Below, piece after piece: positions 42,237-50,362 of a DNA stretch of 64,000 nucleotides. A program made the position numbers and the translations under genes. The first letter of the stretch is position 1, and the number at the start of each line of letters is the position of its first letter. Origin of the DNA: Pseudomonas sp. URMO17WK12:I11 (GTDB lineage Bacteria > Pseudomonadota > Gammaproteobacteria > Pseudomonadales > Pseudomonadaceae); NCBI RefSeq assembly GCF_007677725.1, contig NZ_VEDF01000008.1, positions 232,968 through 296,967 of the forward strand. Direction: 5' to 3'. The notes beneath the pieces were generated by a model. It was not told where the DNA came from. It searched no databases and saw only the letters and a program-made list of their open reading frames with translations.

Positions 42237-42986
42237 TCAGCGAGGGCGGCACATCCAATGCAGGTAGCGGCCAAGGCCGGCGAAGCTTGGGTGACGGCGG
42301 TGGGCCAGCTCCATTTCCAGCAGGTCGAGCAGCTCGGCCTTGTCCTGGAATTCCTTGGGCATGTAGTCGTGGAAGACCCGCACGCCACTTTCGCTTTCGA
42401 CCTGCCACAACGGTTCAAGTTGCGCCTGCAGCTGCCGCGGATCAAGCGGTTTTTGCGGCGTGAGGCTCTGTTTCTCGCCTTCCAGGCGATTGCTGCGCAG
42501 CTTGCGGAAATGCCCCTTGAGCAGATTGCGATAGACCAGCGCGTCGCGGTTGTAGAACGCCAGTGACAGCCAGCCATCCGCGGCGGTGAGCTGATGCAGC
42601 ACAGGCAGGATGCTCGGCGGTTCGGCCAGCCATTCCAGCACTGCATGGCACAGCACCAGGTCATAAGGTTCGGTGAGCTGGCCCAGCAGGTCTTGCCAGG
42701 GCGCCTGGATGAACGTCGCCTGTTGACCGGCTTGTGCAAAACGCGCCCGGGCCCCTTCGAGCATCGGCGCGGCGGGATCTGCCAACGTGACCTGATGCCC
42801 GCGTTGCGCCAGCCACAGGGCCATGTGGCCAAGGCCTGCACCAATATCCAGCACACGCAGCGGGCGATCGGGCAGGGCCTCGGCCAGGTCCGCCTGCAAC
42901 ACGGCCAGGCGGATCGCACCTTTGGCGCCGCCGTAGATTTTTTCGGCAAAGCGCGTGGCCAGCTCATCGAAATGACGGTCGTTCAT
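42237..42986 (-). CDS. cmoM: tRNA 5-carboxymethoxyuridine methyltransferase
   Basis: CmoM methylates cmo5U34 to mcmo5U34 in wobble positions of several tRNAs. The 249-residue class I SAM methyltransferase has motif I VLDIGAGLGHMALW and a tight resemblance to E. coli CmoM across its length, including RHFDELATRFAEKIYGGAKG, LCHAVLEWLAEP and the GVRVFHDYM segment. ATG at 42986 overlaps the upstream MazG-like gene's stop (ATGA); a longer open frame before it is an artefact. Confidence 0.88.
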   Translation of the reverse strand: MNDRHFDELATRFAEKIYGGAKGAIRLAVLQADLAEALPDRPLRVLDIGAGLGHMALWLAQRGHQVTLADPAAPMLEGARARFAQAGQQATFIQAPWQDLLGQLTEPYDLVLCHAVLEWLAEPPSILPVLHQLTAADGWLSLAFYNRDALVYRNLLKGHFRKLRSNRLEGEKQSLTPQKPLDPRQLQAQLEPLWQVESESGVRVFHDYMPKEFQDKAELLDLLEMELAHRRHPSFAGLGRYLHWMCRPR

Positions 42987-43288
42987 CGGGCGAAGCGCCG
43001 TTCGCTGTCGGCCAGCTTGGCCTTGACCACCTGCTCCAGGTCCAGTCCCAGCTCGCTGCACAACAGCAACAGGTACAGCACGATGTCGCCCACTTCCTGG
43101 CCTGCGTGGGTAAGCTGGTCGGCTGGCAACTGGCGCGACTGCTCCTCGGTGAGCCACTGGAAGATCTCCACCAGTTCGGCCATCTCGACGCTGGCAGCCA
43201 TGGCCAGGTTCTTGGGGCTGTGAAAGCCTCGCCAATCATTGGCGTCGCGGATTCGGTGCAGGCGTTGGGTGAGTTCTTGCAGGTTCAT
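42983..43288 (-). CDS. MazG-like nucleotide pyrophosphohydrolase
   Basis: This 101-residue protein has the all-alpha MazG fold of the short dCTPase/RS21-C6 type, with the metal-binding helix pattern ASVEMAELVEIFQWLTEE and the second half VGDIVLYLLLLCSELG. Such enzymes hydrolyse non-canonical or excess NTPs. ATG at 43288 gives MNLQELTQRLH. It is translationally coupled to cmoM. Confidence 0.85.
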   Translation of the reverse strand: MNLQELTQRLHRIRDANDWRGFHSPKNLAMAASVEMAELVEIFQWLTEEQSRQLPADQLTHAGQEVGDIVLYLLLLCSELGLDLEQVVKAKLADSERRFAR

Positions 43289-43354
43289 CGGGGCTCTCCA
43301 AATGCCGCATAGCTTCTGCCCAGGCCCGCTGCAAAGCAAGCGCAAATCAACGTG

Positions 43355-44206
43355 CTAGAGCACTGCCCAGCGCCCCACCATATGCTCCAGATCGCCTTGG
43401 CCTTGCAGGCGTAAACTGCCAGCCGGGCCAGCCTCGCTGGCGCTGAGGAGCACCTCCGAGGGCAAGCGCACCGGTTTGCGAAACGCCACCTCGAAGCGGT
43501 AACCGCTGTTGGGCATGTGCCCGCGCAGGGCGGCCAATGCCATGGCAGTGCTCCACATGCCATGGGCGATGGCGGTGGGAAACCCAAACAGGCGGGCACT
43601 GGCTGCGCTTAGGTGGATCGGGTTGTAGTCGCCGCAAACCTTGGCGTAGCGCCGACCGATATCGCTGTCGGCATACCAACGGGTCACCTGCGCAAGGCCA
43701 TCAGGCTCAGGCTCGTCGTTTGGCGGCGCCTGGTCGTCAACCTTGAGACCGCGCACCAGCATGCGACTGGTCTCCCGCCAGAGCACGCCAAGACCGTCTT
43801 CGGCTTCGGTGACCAGGTCAAACGTACCGCCTTTGGCATGGGCCTGGAGATTGTCGGCGTAGACGGCGAACTGCAAGGCGTCGATCCCGCCCAGCGGGCG
43901 CACGACGTCGATACGGTTGTGCAGGTGCACCAGCCCCAGCAGCGGGAAGGGGAAATCCTGCGCGGTCAGCAACTGCAACTGCAGGTTGAACGCCATGACA
44001 TGCGGGTAGCTGCAGGGCAGCCGGCCATCATCGGGGAAGTGGCAAAGCCGGCGGTAGGCGGCCAGGTTGTCCGGCTGCACGCGAATCATGCTGCGCAAGC
44101 CGCGTGTAGGCAGGCTCGCGCCGCTGATCTTGCGCTTGCTGGCCGCACGCAGGTACAGGCTGGCGCGCGAGTCGGGGCTATGCAGATCTTGCCATTGACG
44201 GTTCAT
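43355..44206 (-). CDS. MaoC-like (R)-hydratase family protein
   Basis: This 283-residue protein carries a C-terminal MaoC hot-dog domain with the catalytic D-x4-H motif, seen as GDYNPIHLSA, followed by FGFPTAIAHGMWS. The N-terminal half resembles the degenerate first hot-dog of double-domain hydratases. It likely hydrates or dehydrates a 3-hydroxyacyl thioester. ATG at 44206 has GGAG eight bases upstream, and the fabG-like gene's stop lies just before it, so the two are coupled. Confidence 0.85.
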   Translation of the reverse strand: MNRQWQDLHSPDSRASLYLRAASKRKISGASLPTRGLRSMIRVQPDNLAAYRRLCHFPDDGRLPCSYPHVMAFNLQLQLLTAQDFPFPLLGLVHLHNRIDVVRPLGGIDALQFAVYADNLQAHAKGGTFDLVTEAEDGLGVLWRETSRMLVRGLKVDDQAPPNDEPEPDGLAQVTRWYADSDIGRRYAKVCGDYNPIHLSAASARLFGFPTAIAHGMWSTAMALAALRGHMPNSGYRFEVAFRKPVRLPSEVLLSASEAGPAGSLRLQGQGDLEHMVGRWAVL

Positions 44207-44208
44207 GT

Positions 44209-45561
44209 TCAGGCTCCCATCAACGCTTGGCCGCACACCCGCAGGACCTGACCGTTGACCGCCCCCGAACCCGGTTGGCTGAGCCAGGCTACGGCCTCGG
44301 CGACATCCTGGGGGCGCCCACCTTGGCCAAGCGAACTGAGCCGTCGCCCGGCTTCGCGCAGGCCCACGGGCATCGCGGCGGTCATGTGCGTTTCGATGAA
44401 CCCGGGCGCCACGGCATTGATGCTGGCGCCACGCTCGGCGAGCTTGCTTGCCCAGGCCTGGGCGAAGCCGACCAGGCCGGCCTTGCTCGCGGCATAGTTG
44501 GCCTGGCCGCGATTGCCGGCAATGCCGCTGACCGAGGCCAGCAGGGTAATGCGCGCGTGTTCGCCCAGCGCCCCGGCATCGAACAGCGCCTGGGTCAGTA
44601 GCTGCGGAGCTTTCAGGTTGACCGCCATGACCGCGTCCCAGTACTCCGGAGTCATGTTGGCCAAGGTCTTGTCGCGGGTGATGCCGGCGTTGTGCACGAC
44701 GATGTCGATGCCATCGGGCAGGGCCTCGAGCAGACGAGCAGGTGCATCGCTGGCGCAGATGTCCAGCGCCAGGGCTTTACCGCCCAGGCGTGCGGCGAGG
44801 GCATCGAGCTCCTGCTGGGCTTGCGGCACGTCCAGCAGCAGCACCTGGGCGCCGTCGCGCGCGAGGGTTTCGGCGATGGCCGCACCGATGCCGCGGGCGG
44901 CACCCGTGACCAGGGCGCGGCGCCCGCCCAGAGGACGCGTCCAGTCTTCGACCTGCGCGGCGCACGCTTGCAGGCGCAGGACCTGACCGGAGATGAACGC
45001 GCTTTTCGGTGACAGGAAAAAGCGCAAGGCGCCTTCGAGCTGAGCATCCGCACCTGGCTCGACGTACAGCAATTGCGCGGTGGCGCCATTGCGCAGTTCT
45101 TTGGCCAGCGAGCGGCTGAAGCCTTCGAGGGCGCGCTGGGCCACGCTCGCCAGCGGGTCGTCGAGGGTCTCCGGCGCGCGGCCCAGAATCACCACGTGGG
45201 CACAGCGGTCGAGGCTGCGCAGCAGGGGCTGGAAGAATTCGCGCAACTGCTTGAGCGCGTCGGTGTCGGACAAATGGCTGGCATCGAACACCAGCGCCTT
45301 GATCTTCGGGCCGAGCCCGGCGACCCAGGCCGGTGCCTGCAGGCCGCTGCCAGCGAAGCTGTACACGGTGTCGGTCAGGCGCGGGGCGATCGCTTCGACC
45401 TGACCGGCCAGCGCTCCGCCGCCCACTACCAGGGCGCCGTCGACCGGGCGCAGGCGCCCGGCCTGCCAGCGCTCCAGCGGAGCCGGGCTGGGCAGGCCGA
45501 GCGCGTCGACCAGGCGGCGCCCGAGGTTGGAGTTGGCAAAGCCGAGATAGCGATCGCTCAT
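44209..45561 (-). CDS. 3-oxoacyl-thioester reductase, long FabG type
   Basis: The 450-residue protein is a high-molecular-weight FabG. Its C-terminal half is a complete SDR: nucleotide motif TGAARGIG, NAGITRDK, catalytic YAASK. The N-terminal half (about 1-210) is a second Rossmann-like domain without these motifs. FabG4-type enzymes reduce 3-oxoacyl-CoA or -ACP to the (R)-3-hydroxy form. ATG at 45561 gives MSDRYLGFAN. It is divergent from a thiolase and followed by a MaoC hydratase, forming a fatty-acyl module. Confidence 0.88.
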   Translation of the reverse strand: MSDRYLGFANSNLGRRLVDALGLPSPAPLERWQAGRLRPVDGALVVGGGALAGQVEAIAPRLTDTVYSFAGSGLQAPAWVAGLGPKIKALVFDASHLSDTDALKQLREFFQPLLRSLDRCAHVVILGRAPETLDDPLASVAQRALEGFSRSLAKELRNGATAQLLYVEPGADAQLEGALRFFLSPKSAFISGQVLRLQACAAQVEDWTRPLGGRRALVTGAARGIGAAIAETLARDGAQVLLLDVPQAQQELDALAARLGGKALALDICASDAPARLLEALPDGIDIVVHNAGITRDKTLANMTPEYWDAVMAVNLKAPQLLTQALFDAGALGEHARITLLASVSGIAGNRGQANYAASKAGLVGFAQAWASKLAERGASINAVAPGFIETHMTAAMPVGLREAGRRLSSLGQGGRPQDVAEAVAWLSQPGSGAVNGQVLRVCGQALMGA

Positions 45562-45678
45562 GTGCGGGTCTCCTGAAAGCAAGCTTGCAAGTGTGGACCA
45601 ACTTTCAGGCAGGGTCGTTCGAATGGGGCAAAAACGCCTAGGCTGTACCGAACAATTTGTTTCAGGAGGAAAAAACGC

Positions 45679-46956
45679 ATGGGTTCCACTCGCCGGGTCG
45701 CCATCTTGGGCGGCAACCGAATTCCTTTCGCACGCTCGAACGGTGCCTATGCGACGGCCAGCAATCAGACGATGCTGACCACCGCCCTGGAAGGACTTGT
45801 CGAACGTTACCGCCTGCACGGCCTGCGCCTTGGCGAAGTGGTGGCGGGCGCGGTGCTCAAGCACTCACGGGACATGAACCTGAGCCGCGAATGCGTGCTG
45901 GGCTCGCGCCTCTCGCCGGCGACGCCGGCCTACGATATCCAGCAGGCCTGTGGCACGGGCCTTGAAGCGGCGCTGCTGGTGGCCAACAAGATCGCCCTCG
46001 GACAGATCGACAGTGGCGTGGCGGGCGGGGTCGACACCACCTCCGATGCGCCGATCGGGGTCAATGAAGGGCTGCGCCGCCTCTTGTTGCAGGCCGGGCG
46101 CGGCAAGACCCTCGGCGAGCGGCTCAAACCCTTTCTGCAGTTACGCCCCGGCCATATCAAGCCCGAGCTGCCGCGCAACGGCGAGCCGCGCACCGGCCTG
46201 TCGATGGGCGAGCACTGCGAGCGCATGGCCCAGACCTGGGCGATCGAGCGCGCCGAGCAGGATGCCTTGGCGCTGCACAGCCACCGGCAGCTGGCCGCAG
46301 CGTATGCCGAGGGTTGGCAGGATGATTTGCTGACGCCGTTCATGGGCCTGGTGCGCGACAACAACTTAAGGCCTGAGCTGACCCTGGAGCAGTTGGCCAA
46401 ACTCAAGCCCGCCTTCGATCGCTCAGGCCAGGGCACGCTCACCGCGGGCAACTCCACGCCCCTGACCGATGGCGCCTCGGTGGTGTTGCTGGGCTCGGAG
46501 CAGTGGGCCGCGCAACAAGGTTTACCGGTGCTGGCCTACCTGGTCGATGGCGAAACCGCTGCGGTGGACTTCGTCAGTGGTCATGAAGGTCTGCTGATGG
46601 CCCCGGCCTACGCGGTGCCGCGCCTGCTGGCACGCAACGGCCTGAGCCTGCAGGATTTCGACTACTACGAGATTCACGAGGCGTTCGCAGCTCAGGTGCT
46701 GTGCACCCTGAAAGCGTGGCAAGACCCTGATTTCTGCCGCGATCGCCTGGGCCTGGATGCGCCTCTGGGCGCCATTGACCGCAGCAAGCTCAACGTCAAA
46801 GGCAGCTCCCTGGCCGCTGGCCACCCGTTTGCCGCAACCGGGGCGCGCATTCTGGCCAACCTTGCCAAGTTGCTGGCGCAGGCGGGCAAGGGCCGCGGGC
46901 TGATTTCGATCTGTGCCGCCGGTGGGCAAGGGGTGACGGTGATCGTCGAACGCTGA
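45679..46956 (+). CDS. thiolase (acetyl-CoA C-acyltransferase, FadI-like)
   Basis: This 425-residue thiolase has all catalytic elements: the nucleophile Cys91 in QQACGTGLEA, HEAFAAQ, and the C-terminal proton-donor cysteine in ICAAGGQG. It cleaves 3-ketoacyl-CoA or condenses acyl-CoAs. CAGGAGG lies ten bases ahead of the ATG. It is divergent from the FabG-like gene; the 117-base gap should hold promoters for both. Confidence 0.9.
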   Translation: MGSTRRVAILGGNRIPFARSNGAYATASNQTMLTTALEGLVERYRLHGLRLGEVVAGAVLKHSRDMNLSRECVLGSRLSPATPAYDIQQACGTGLEAALLVANKIALGQIDSGVAGGVDTTSDAPIGVNEGLRRLLLQAGRGKTLGERLKPFLQLRPGHIKPELPRNGEPRTGLSMGEHCERMAQTWAIERAEQDALALHSHRQLAAAYAEGWQDDLLTPFMGLVRDNNLRPELTLEQLAKLKPAFDRSGQGTLTAGNSTPLTDGASVVLLGSEQWAAQQGLPVLAYLVDGETAAVDFVSGHEGLLMAPAYAVPRLLARNGLSLQDFDYYEIHEAFAAQVLCTLKAWQDPDFCRDRLGLDAPLGAIDRSKLNVKGSSLAAGHPFAATGARILANLAKLLAQAGKGRGLISICAAGGQGVTVIVER

Positions 46957-47008
46957 GCGGCTGTCGATCTCTGATAGGCTTGTCTGCTCGCCACTACCCG
47001 ACACCGCC

Positions 47009-47788
47009 ATGCACACCACCGGACAGCCGCGTGCCCTTCCTAGCCTGGCGCAATTGCCGCGGCCGTTGTACGCCCGCGCCGAAAGCCTTGGCGCCGGATC
47101 GTGGACGACGCGGCACCGCCATTCCTGGGTGCAGTTTTCCTACGCCATCAGTGGCGTCCTGGGGGTCTACACCGCAGACGGCAGTTACTTCGCACCGCCG
47201 CAGTGGGGCGTTTGGATTCCGGCTGATGCCGAGCATGAGGTGGTCACCTCAGGTCAGGCGGAGATGCGCAGTTTGTACATCCGCTGCGATGCCTGCGTGT
47301 GGGCACCGGCGCATTGTCGAGTGCTCGAAGTCACGCCGCTGGCCCGTGAGCTGATCAAGGCGTTCTGCCGTTTGCCTGCCGAATACGCCGAAGGTGACAG
47401 CGCCGAGGCGCGCCTGGTGGCGGTGCTGCTCGATCAGTTGCGGACCTTGCCCGAAGTGGGGTTTTCCCTGCCGCTGCCGCGTCATCCAGGCCTGCTGGCC
47501 TTGTGTAACGGCTTGATTGCCGAACCGGAGCGGGCGCAGACCCTGCAGGCCTGGGCCACGCAGCTGAGCTGCTCGGAAAAGACCCTGATGCGCTTGTTCC
47601 AGCGTGAGACTGGCTTGAGCTTTCGCCATTGGCGCCAGCGCATGCGGCTGTTGTCGTCGCTGGCGTCATTGGAGGCGGGGCAGAGCGTGACCGAGGCGGC
47701 TCTGGCCTGCGGCTATGACTCCACCTCGGCTTACATCGCGGCGTTCAAGCAGCTGTTCGGTGCCACGCCCGGCGAACTGAAACTGTAG
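47009..47788 (+). CDS. AraC-family transcriptional regulator
   Basis: The 259-residue protein has an N-terminal cupin sensor domain (HRHSWVQFSYAISGVLGVYT) and a C-terminal double helix-turn-helix with LQAWATQLSCSEKTLMRLFQRETG and the AraC signature ACGYDSTSAYIAAFKQLFGATPGELKL. The effector is unknown. It starts 52 bases after the thiolase on the same strand, so it may control the fatty-acyl module. Confidence 0.87.
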   Translation: MHTTGQPRALPSLAQLPRPLYARAESLGAGSWTTRHRHSWVQFSYAISGVLGVYTADGSYFAPPQWGVWIPADAEHEVVTSGQAEMRSLYIRCDACVWAPAHCRVLEVTPLARELIKAFCRLPAEYAEGDSAEARLVAVLLDQLRTLPEVGFSLPLPRHPGLLALCNGLIAEPERAQTLQAWATQLSCSEKTLMRLFQRETGLSFRHWRQRMRLLSSLASLEAGQSVTEAALACGYDSTSAYIAAFKQLFGATPGELKL

Positions 47789-47789
47789 C

Positions 47790-47821
47790 GATCCGCTACC
47801 GACGACGGCCAGTAGCGGATC
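47790..47821. terminator. hairpin between convergent araC-type and chemoreceptor genes
   Basis: GATCCGCTAC pairs perfectly with GTAGCGGATC around a 12-base loop. It fills the 38-base gap between convergent genes. There is no T-run, so termination is inferred from position. Confidence 0.5.
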
Positions 47822-47826
47822 ACTGC

Positions 47827-49770
47827 TCAGGTGCGAAAACGCCGTACCAGCGCATCCAGCTCGTTGGACAGCCCGGCCAGGCTCTCGGAATCCTGGCGCG
47901 CGGCCTGGGCCAGCTCGGCCACCAGTTGCGCATCGCCATGGATCTGGCTGATGTGGCGGTTGATATCCTCGGCGACTTGGTGTTGCTCCTCGGCGGCGGT
48001 GGCGATCTGGGTGTTCATGTCGCGAATGACGTCCACCGACTCACGAATCTGCCCGAAGCTGTCGCGCGCCAGGCCAATGCGGCTGACCGACTGTTGAGAG
48101 ACCTCCAGGCTGGCATGCATCTGCTCGGCCACCTCGGCGGTGCGGCTGGCGAGGTTGCCTAGCAAACCGTCGATTTCGGCCGTGGAGTCGGCCGTGCGCT
48201 TGGCCAGCGCGCGGACTTCATCGGCCACCACGGCGAAGCCGCGGCCTTGCTCCCCGGCGCGGGCCGCTTCGATGGCCGCGTTGAGCGCCAGCAGGTTGGT
48301 CTGCTCGGCGATCGAGCGAATGGTGCCGAGAATCGACTGGATGGCGTTGCTGTCACGCTCCAGCTGCTGGATCGACTGCGCCGACTGCTCGATCTCCTGG
48401 CTCAGCCGATCGACGCTGTGGACCGCGGCATCGATCTGCTGCTGGCCTTCGCGTGCCTGTTGCTGGCCGCTGTCGGCCGACTGTGCGGCCTGGCTGCACG
48501 AGCGCGCCACTTCGTTGGCGGTAGCGACCATTTCATGGAAGGCGGTGGACACCATGTCGACCGCTTCGCGCTGGCGTCCGGCCGCTTCGGCCATGTCGCT
48601 GGAAACCCGCGTGGAGCTGCTTGAAGTGCTGAGGATCTTGCCTGCGGCCGAGCCAATGTGCTGGATCAGGCTGCGGATGGCGCCGAGGAACTGGTTGAAC
48701 CAGCTGGCCAGTTGCGCGGTTTCATCGCGGCCGCGCACGTCCAGGTTGCGGGTGAGGTCGCCTTCGCCTTGGGCGATGTCTTCCAGGCCGCTGGTGACGC
48801 TGTTGATGGGGCGCACGATGAGTTTGGCGAATGCGGTACCGACCAGGGCGAATAGCGCGGCCAGGACCAGCGCGACCGTGCCGATGAGCCAGGTCAGGCG
48901 GGTGGTGGTCTGCATCACTTCGCCTTGCTGGATCAGGCCGATGAAGGTCCAGCCGAGCTTTTCGTCAGGGTAGACGTTGGCCATGTAGCGTTCGCCGTCG
49001 ATCTGCACTTCGACCAGCCCTTGACCGGCCTTGGCAAGCTCGGCGTAGCCATCACCGAAGCTGGCCAGTTGCTTGAAGTTGTGTCCGGCGTCGCGCGGGT
49101 CGACCAGCACGTTGCCGTTCTTTTCCACCAGCATCAGGTAGCCGCTTTCACCCAGCTTGATCTGCTTGACGATCTCGGTGAGGCTTTTTAGCGACACGTC
49201 GATGTTGACCACGCCGCCTGGGTTGCCCAGTTGGTTGGCCACGGTCCGCACGGTGCTGATCAGTACCGCATCGTCAGTAGCCCAGTAGTAGGCCCCGGTG
49301 CGCAGGGTTTTGCCGGGATTGGCCATGGCTTGCTGGTACCAGGGACGCGAACGCGGGTCGTAGTTGCTGAACTTCTGCCCGGCCGGCCAACCGACGTAGC
49401 CGCCGTCGCTGACCCCGTACGACAGATAGGCATAGCTGGGATGGGCCTCGGCCAGGCGGGTGAAGAAGTCCAGCAGCTGCTTGTCATGCTCGCCCAACTC
49501 GACGGAAGGGTTGGCGCTGATGAACTTGTTCAAGTTGTTGCCGGTGGCCGCGACCAGGGGTTGCGACGCCAGGTAGGCGACGTTCTGGTCGATGCCCTGG
49601 AAGAAGATGTTCATCGCGTTGCTGACCTGACGGATTTCCCGGTTGCTGCTGTCGAGGAAACCATCGCGGGCTTCACCGCGCAGGTTGATCACCACCAAAG
49701 TGGCCACGAGGACGATGGGCAAGCCCGCGATGATCGCGAACGCCCAGGTCAGTTTTTGTTTGATGTTCAT
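47827..49770 (-). CDS. methyl-accepting chemotaxis protein with dCache sensor
   Basis: This 647-residue chemoreceptor has membrane helix 1 (about 8-29), a periplasmic double-Cache sensor, membrane helix 2 (about 290-312), HAMP and a cytoplasmic signalling domain with the hairpin tip EQTNLLALNAAIEAARAGEQGRG. The sensor contains YDPRSRPWY near residues 136-144 and VNIDVSL downstream, resembling the amino-acid-binding dCache motif. A sigma-28 promoter lies upstream. ATG at 49770 gives MNIKQKLTWAF; the open frame extends 20 residues further. Confidence 0.9.
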   Translation of the reverse strand: MNIKQKLTWAFAIIAGLPIVLVATLVVINLRGEARDGFLDSSNREIRQVSNAMNIFFQGIDQNVAYLASQPLVAATGNNLNKFISANPSVELGEHDKQLLDFFTRLAEAHPSYAYLSYGVSDGGYVGWPAGQKFSNYDPRSRPWYQQAMANPGKTLRTGAYYWATDDAVLISTVRTVANQLGNPGGVVNIDVSLKSLTEIVKQIKLGESGYLMLVEKNGNVLVDPRDAGHNFKQLASFGDGYAELAKAGQGLVEVQIDGERYMANVYPDEKLGWTFIGLIQQGEVMQTTTRLTWLIGTVALVLAALFALVGTAFAKLIVRPINSVTSGLEDIAQGEGDLTRNLDVRGRDETAQLASWFNQFLGAIRSLIQHIGSAAGKILSTSSSSTRVSSDMAEAAGRQREAVDMVSTAFHEMVATANEVARSCSQAAQSADSGQQQAREGQQQIDAAVHSVDRLSQEIEQSAQSIQQLERDSNAIQSILGTIRSIAEQTNLLALNAAIEAARAGEQGRGFAVVADEVRALAKRTADSTAEIDGLLGNLASRTAEVAEQMHASLEVSQQSVSRIGLARDSFGQIRESVDVIRDMNTQIATAAEEQHQVAEDINRHISQIHGDAQLVAELAQAARQDSESLAGLSNELDALVRRFRT

Positions 49771-49817
49771 CGACACTCCCGGAATTATTTTTTTTGCAGG
49801 CGAGGCAGGTAACGACT

Positions 49818-49844
49818 GCATCGGCTGCATGCCGGGTTTTTTTA
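49818..49844 (-). promoter_or_regulatory. sigma-28 (FliA) promoter of the chemoreceptor gene
   Basis: On the minus strand TAAA is followed by 15 bases and then GCCGATGC, close to the FliA consensus TAAA-N15-GCCGATAA. It ends 48 bases upstream of the chemoreceptor ATG, which fits co-expression with flagellar class IV genes. Confidence 0.7.
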
Positions 49845-49951
49845 GCCCAACGCCCCGTATTTATTAGGCGAAGTCGTATTTGGCGACTAATCGGTCGGTT
49901 GCAGGCTAATATGGCATACCAAGAGCGGCCAGCGCGGCCCTTTTTAGCGCA

Positions 49952-50362
49952 TCAGCCTTGATCGCAGCAGCCGCTGCCGTTGGCCAGGTCCTTGAGGATC
50001 GGGCAGTCCGGACGGTCGTCGCCTTGGCAATGGGCAACCAGTTCGCCGAGGGTGTCGCGCAGGCTGATCAGTTCATGGATGCGCTTGTTCAGTTCGTCGA
50101 TGTGCTGCATGGCCAGCGCCTTGACATCGGCACTGGCACGTTCGCGGTCTTGCCACAGGGTCAGCAGCTTGCCCACTTCTTCCAGGGAAAACCCCAGGTC
50201 ACGGGAACGCTTGATAAATGCCAGGCGGTGCAAGTCCTCGGTCTGGTACGTCCGATAGCCGCTGTCGCTGCGGGTGGCCGGTTGCAGCAGGCCGATGGCT
50301 TCGTAGTAGCGGATCATCTTGCTGCTCAGCCCGCTGCGGCGGGCGGCTTGGCCAATGTTCAT
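49952..50362 (-). CDS. cueR: copper-responsive MerR-family regulator CueR
   Basis: CueR is a 136-residue MerR-type activator that senses Cu(I) and twists its operator to switch on copper export. The N-terminal winged helix begins MNIGQAARRSGLSSKMIRYYE, a dimerisation helix follows, and the metal loop CQGDDRPDC has the CueR two-cysteine spacing, with an extra GCC near the end. ATG at 50362 overlaps the copA stop (ATGA), so cueR is cotranscribed with the gene it activates. Confidence 0.93.
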   Translation of the reverse strand: MNIGQAARRSGLSSKMIRYYEAIGLLQPATRSDSGYRTYQTEDLHRLAFIKRSRDLGFSLEEVGKLLTLWQDRERASADVKALAMQHIDELNKRIHELISLRDTLGELVAHCQGDDRPDCPILKDLANGSGCCDQG

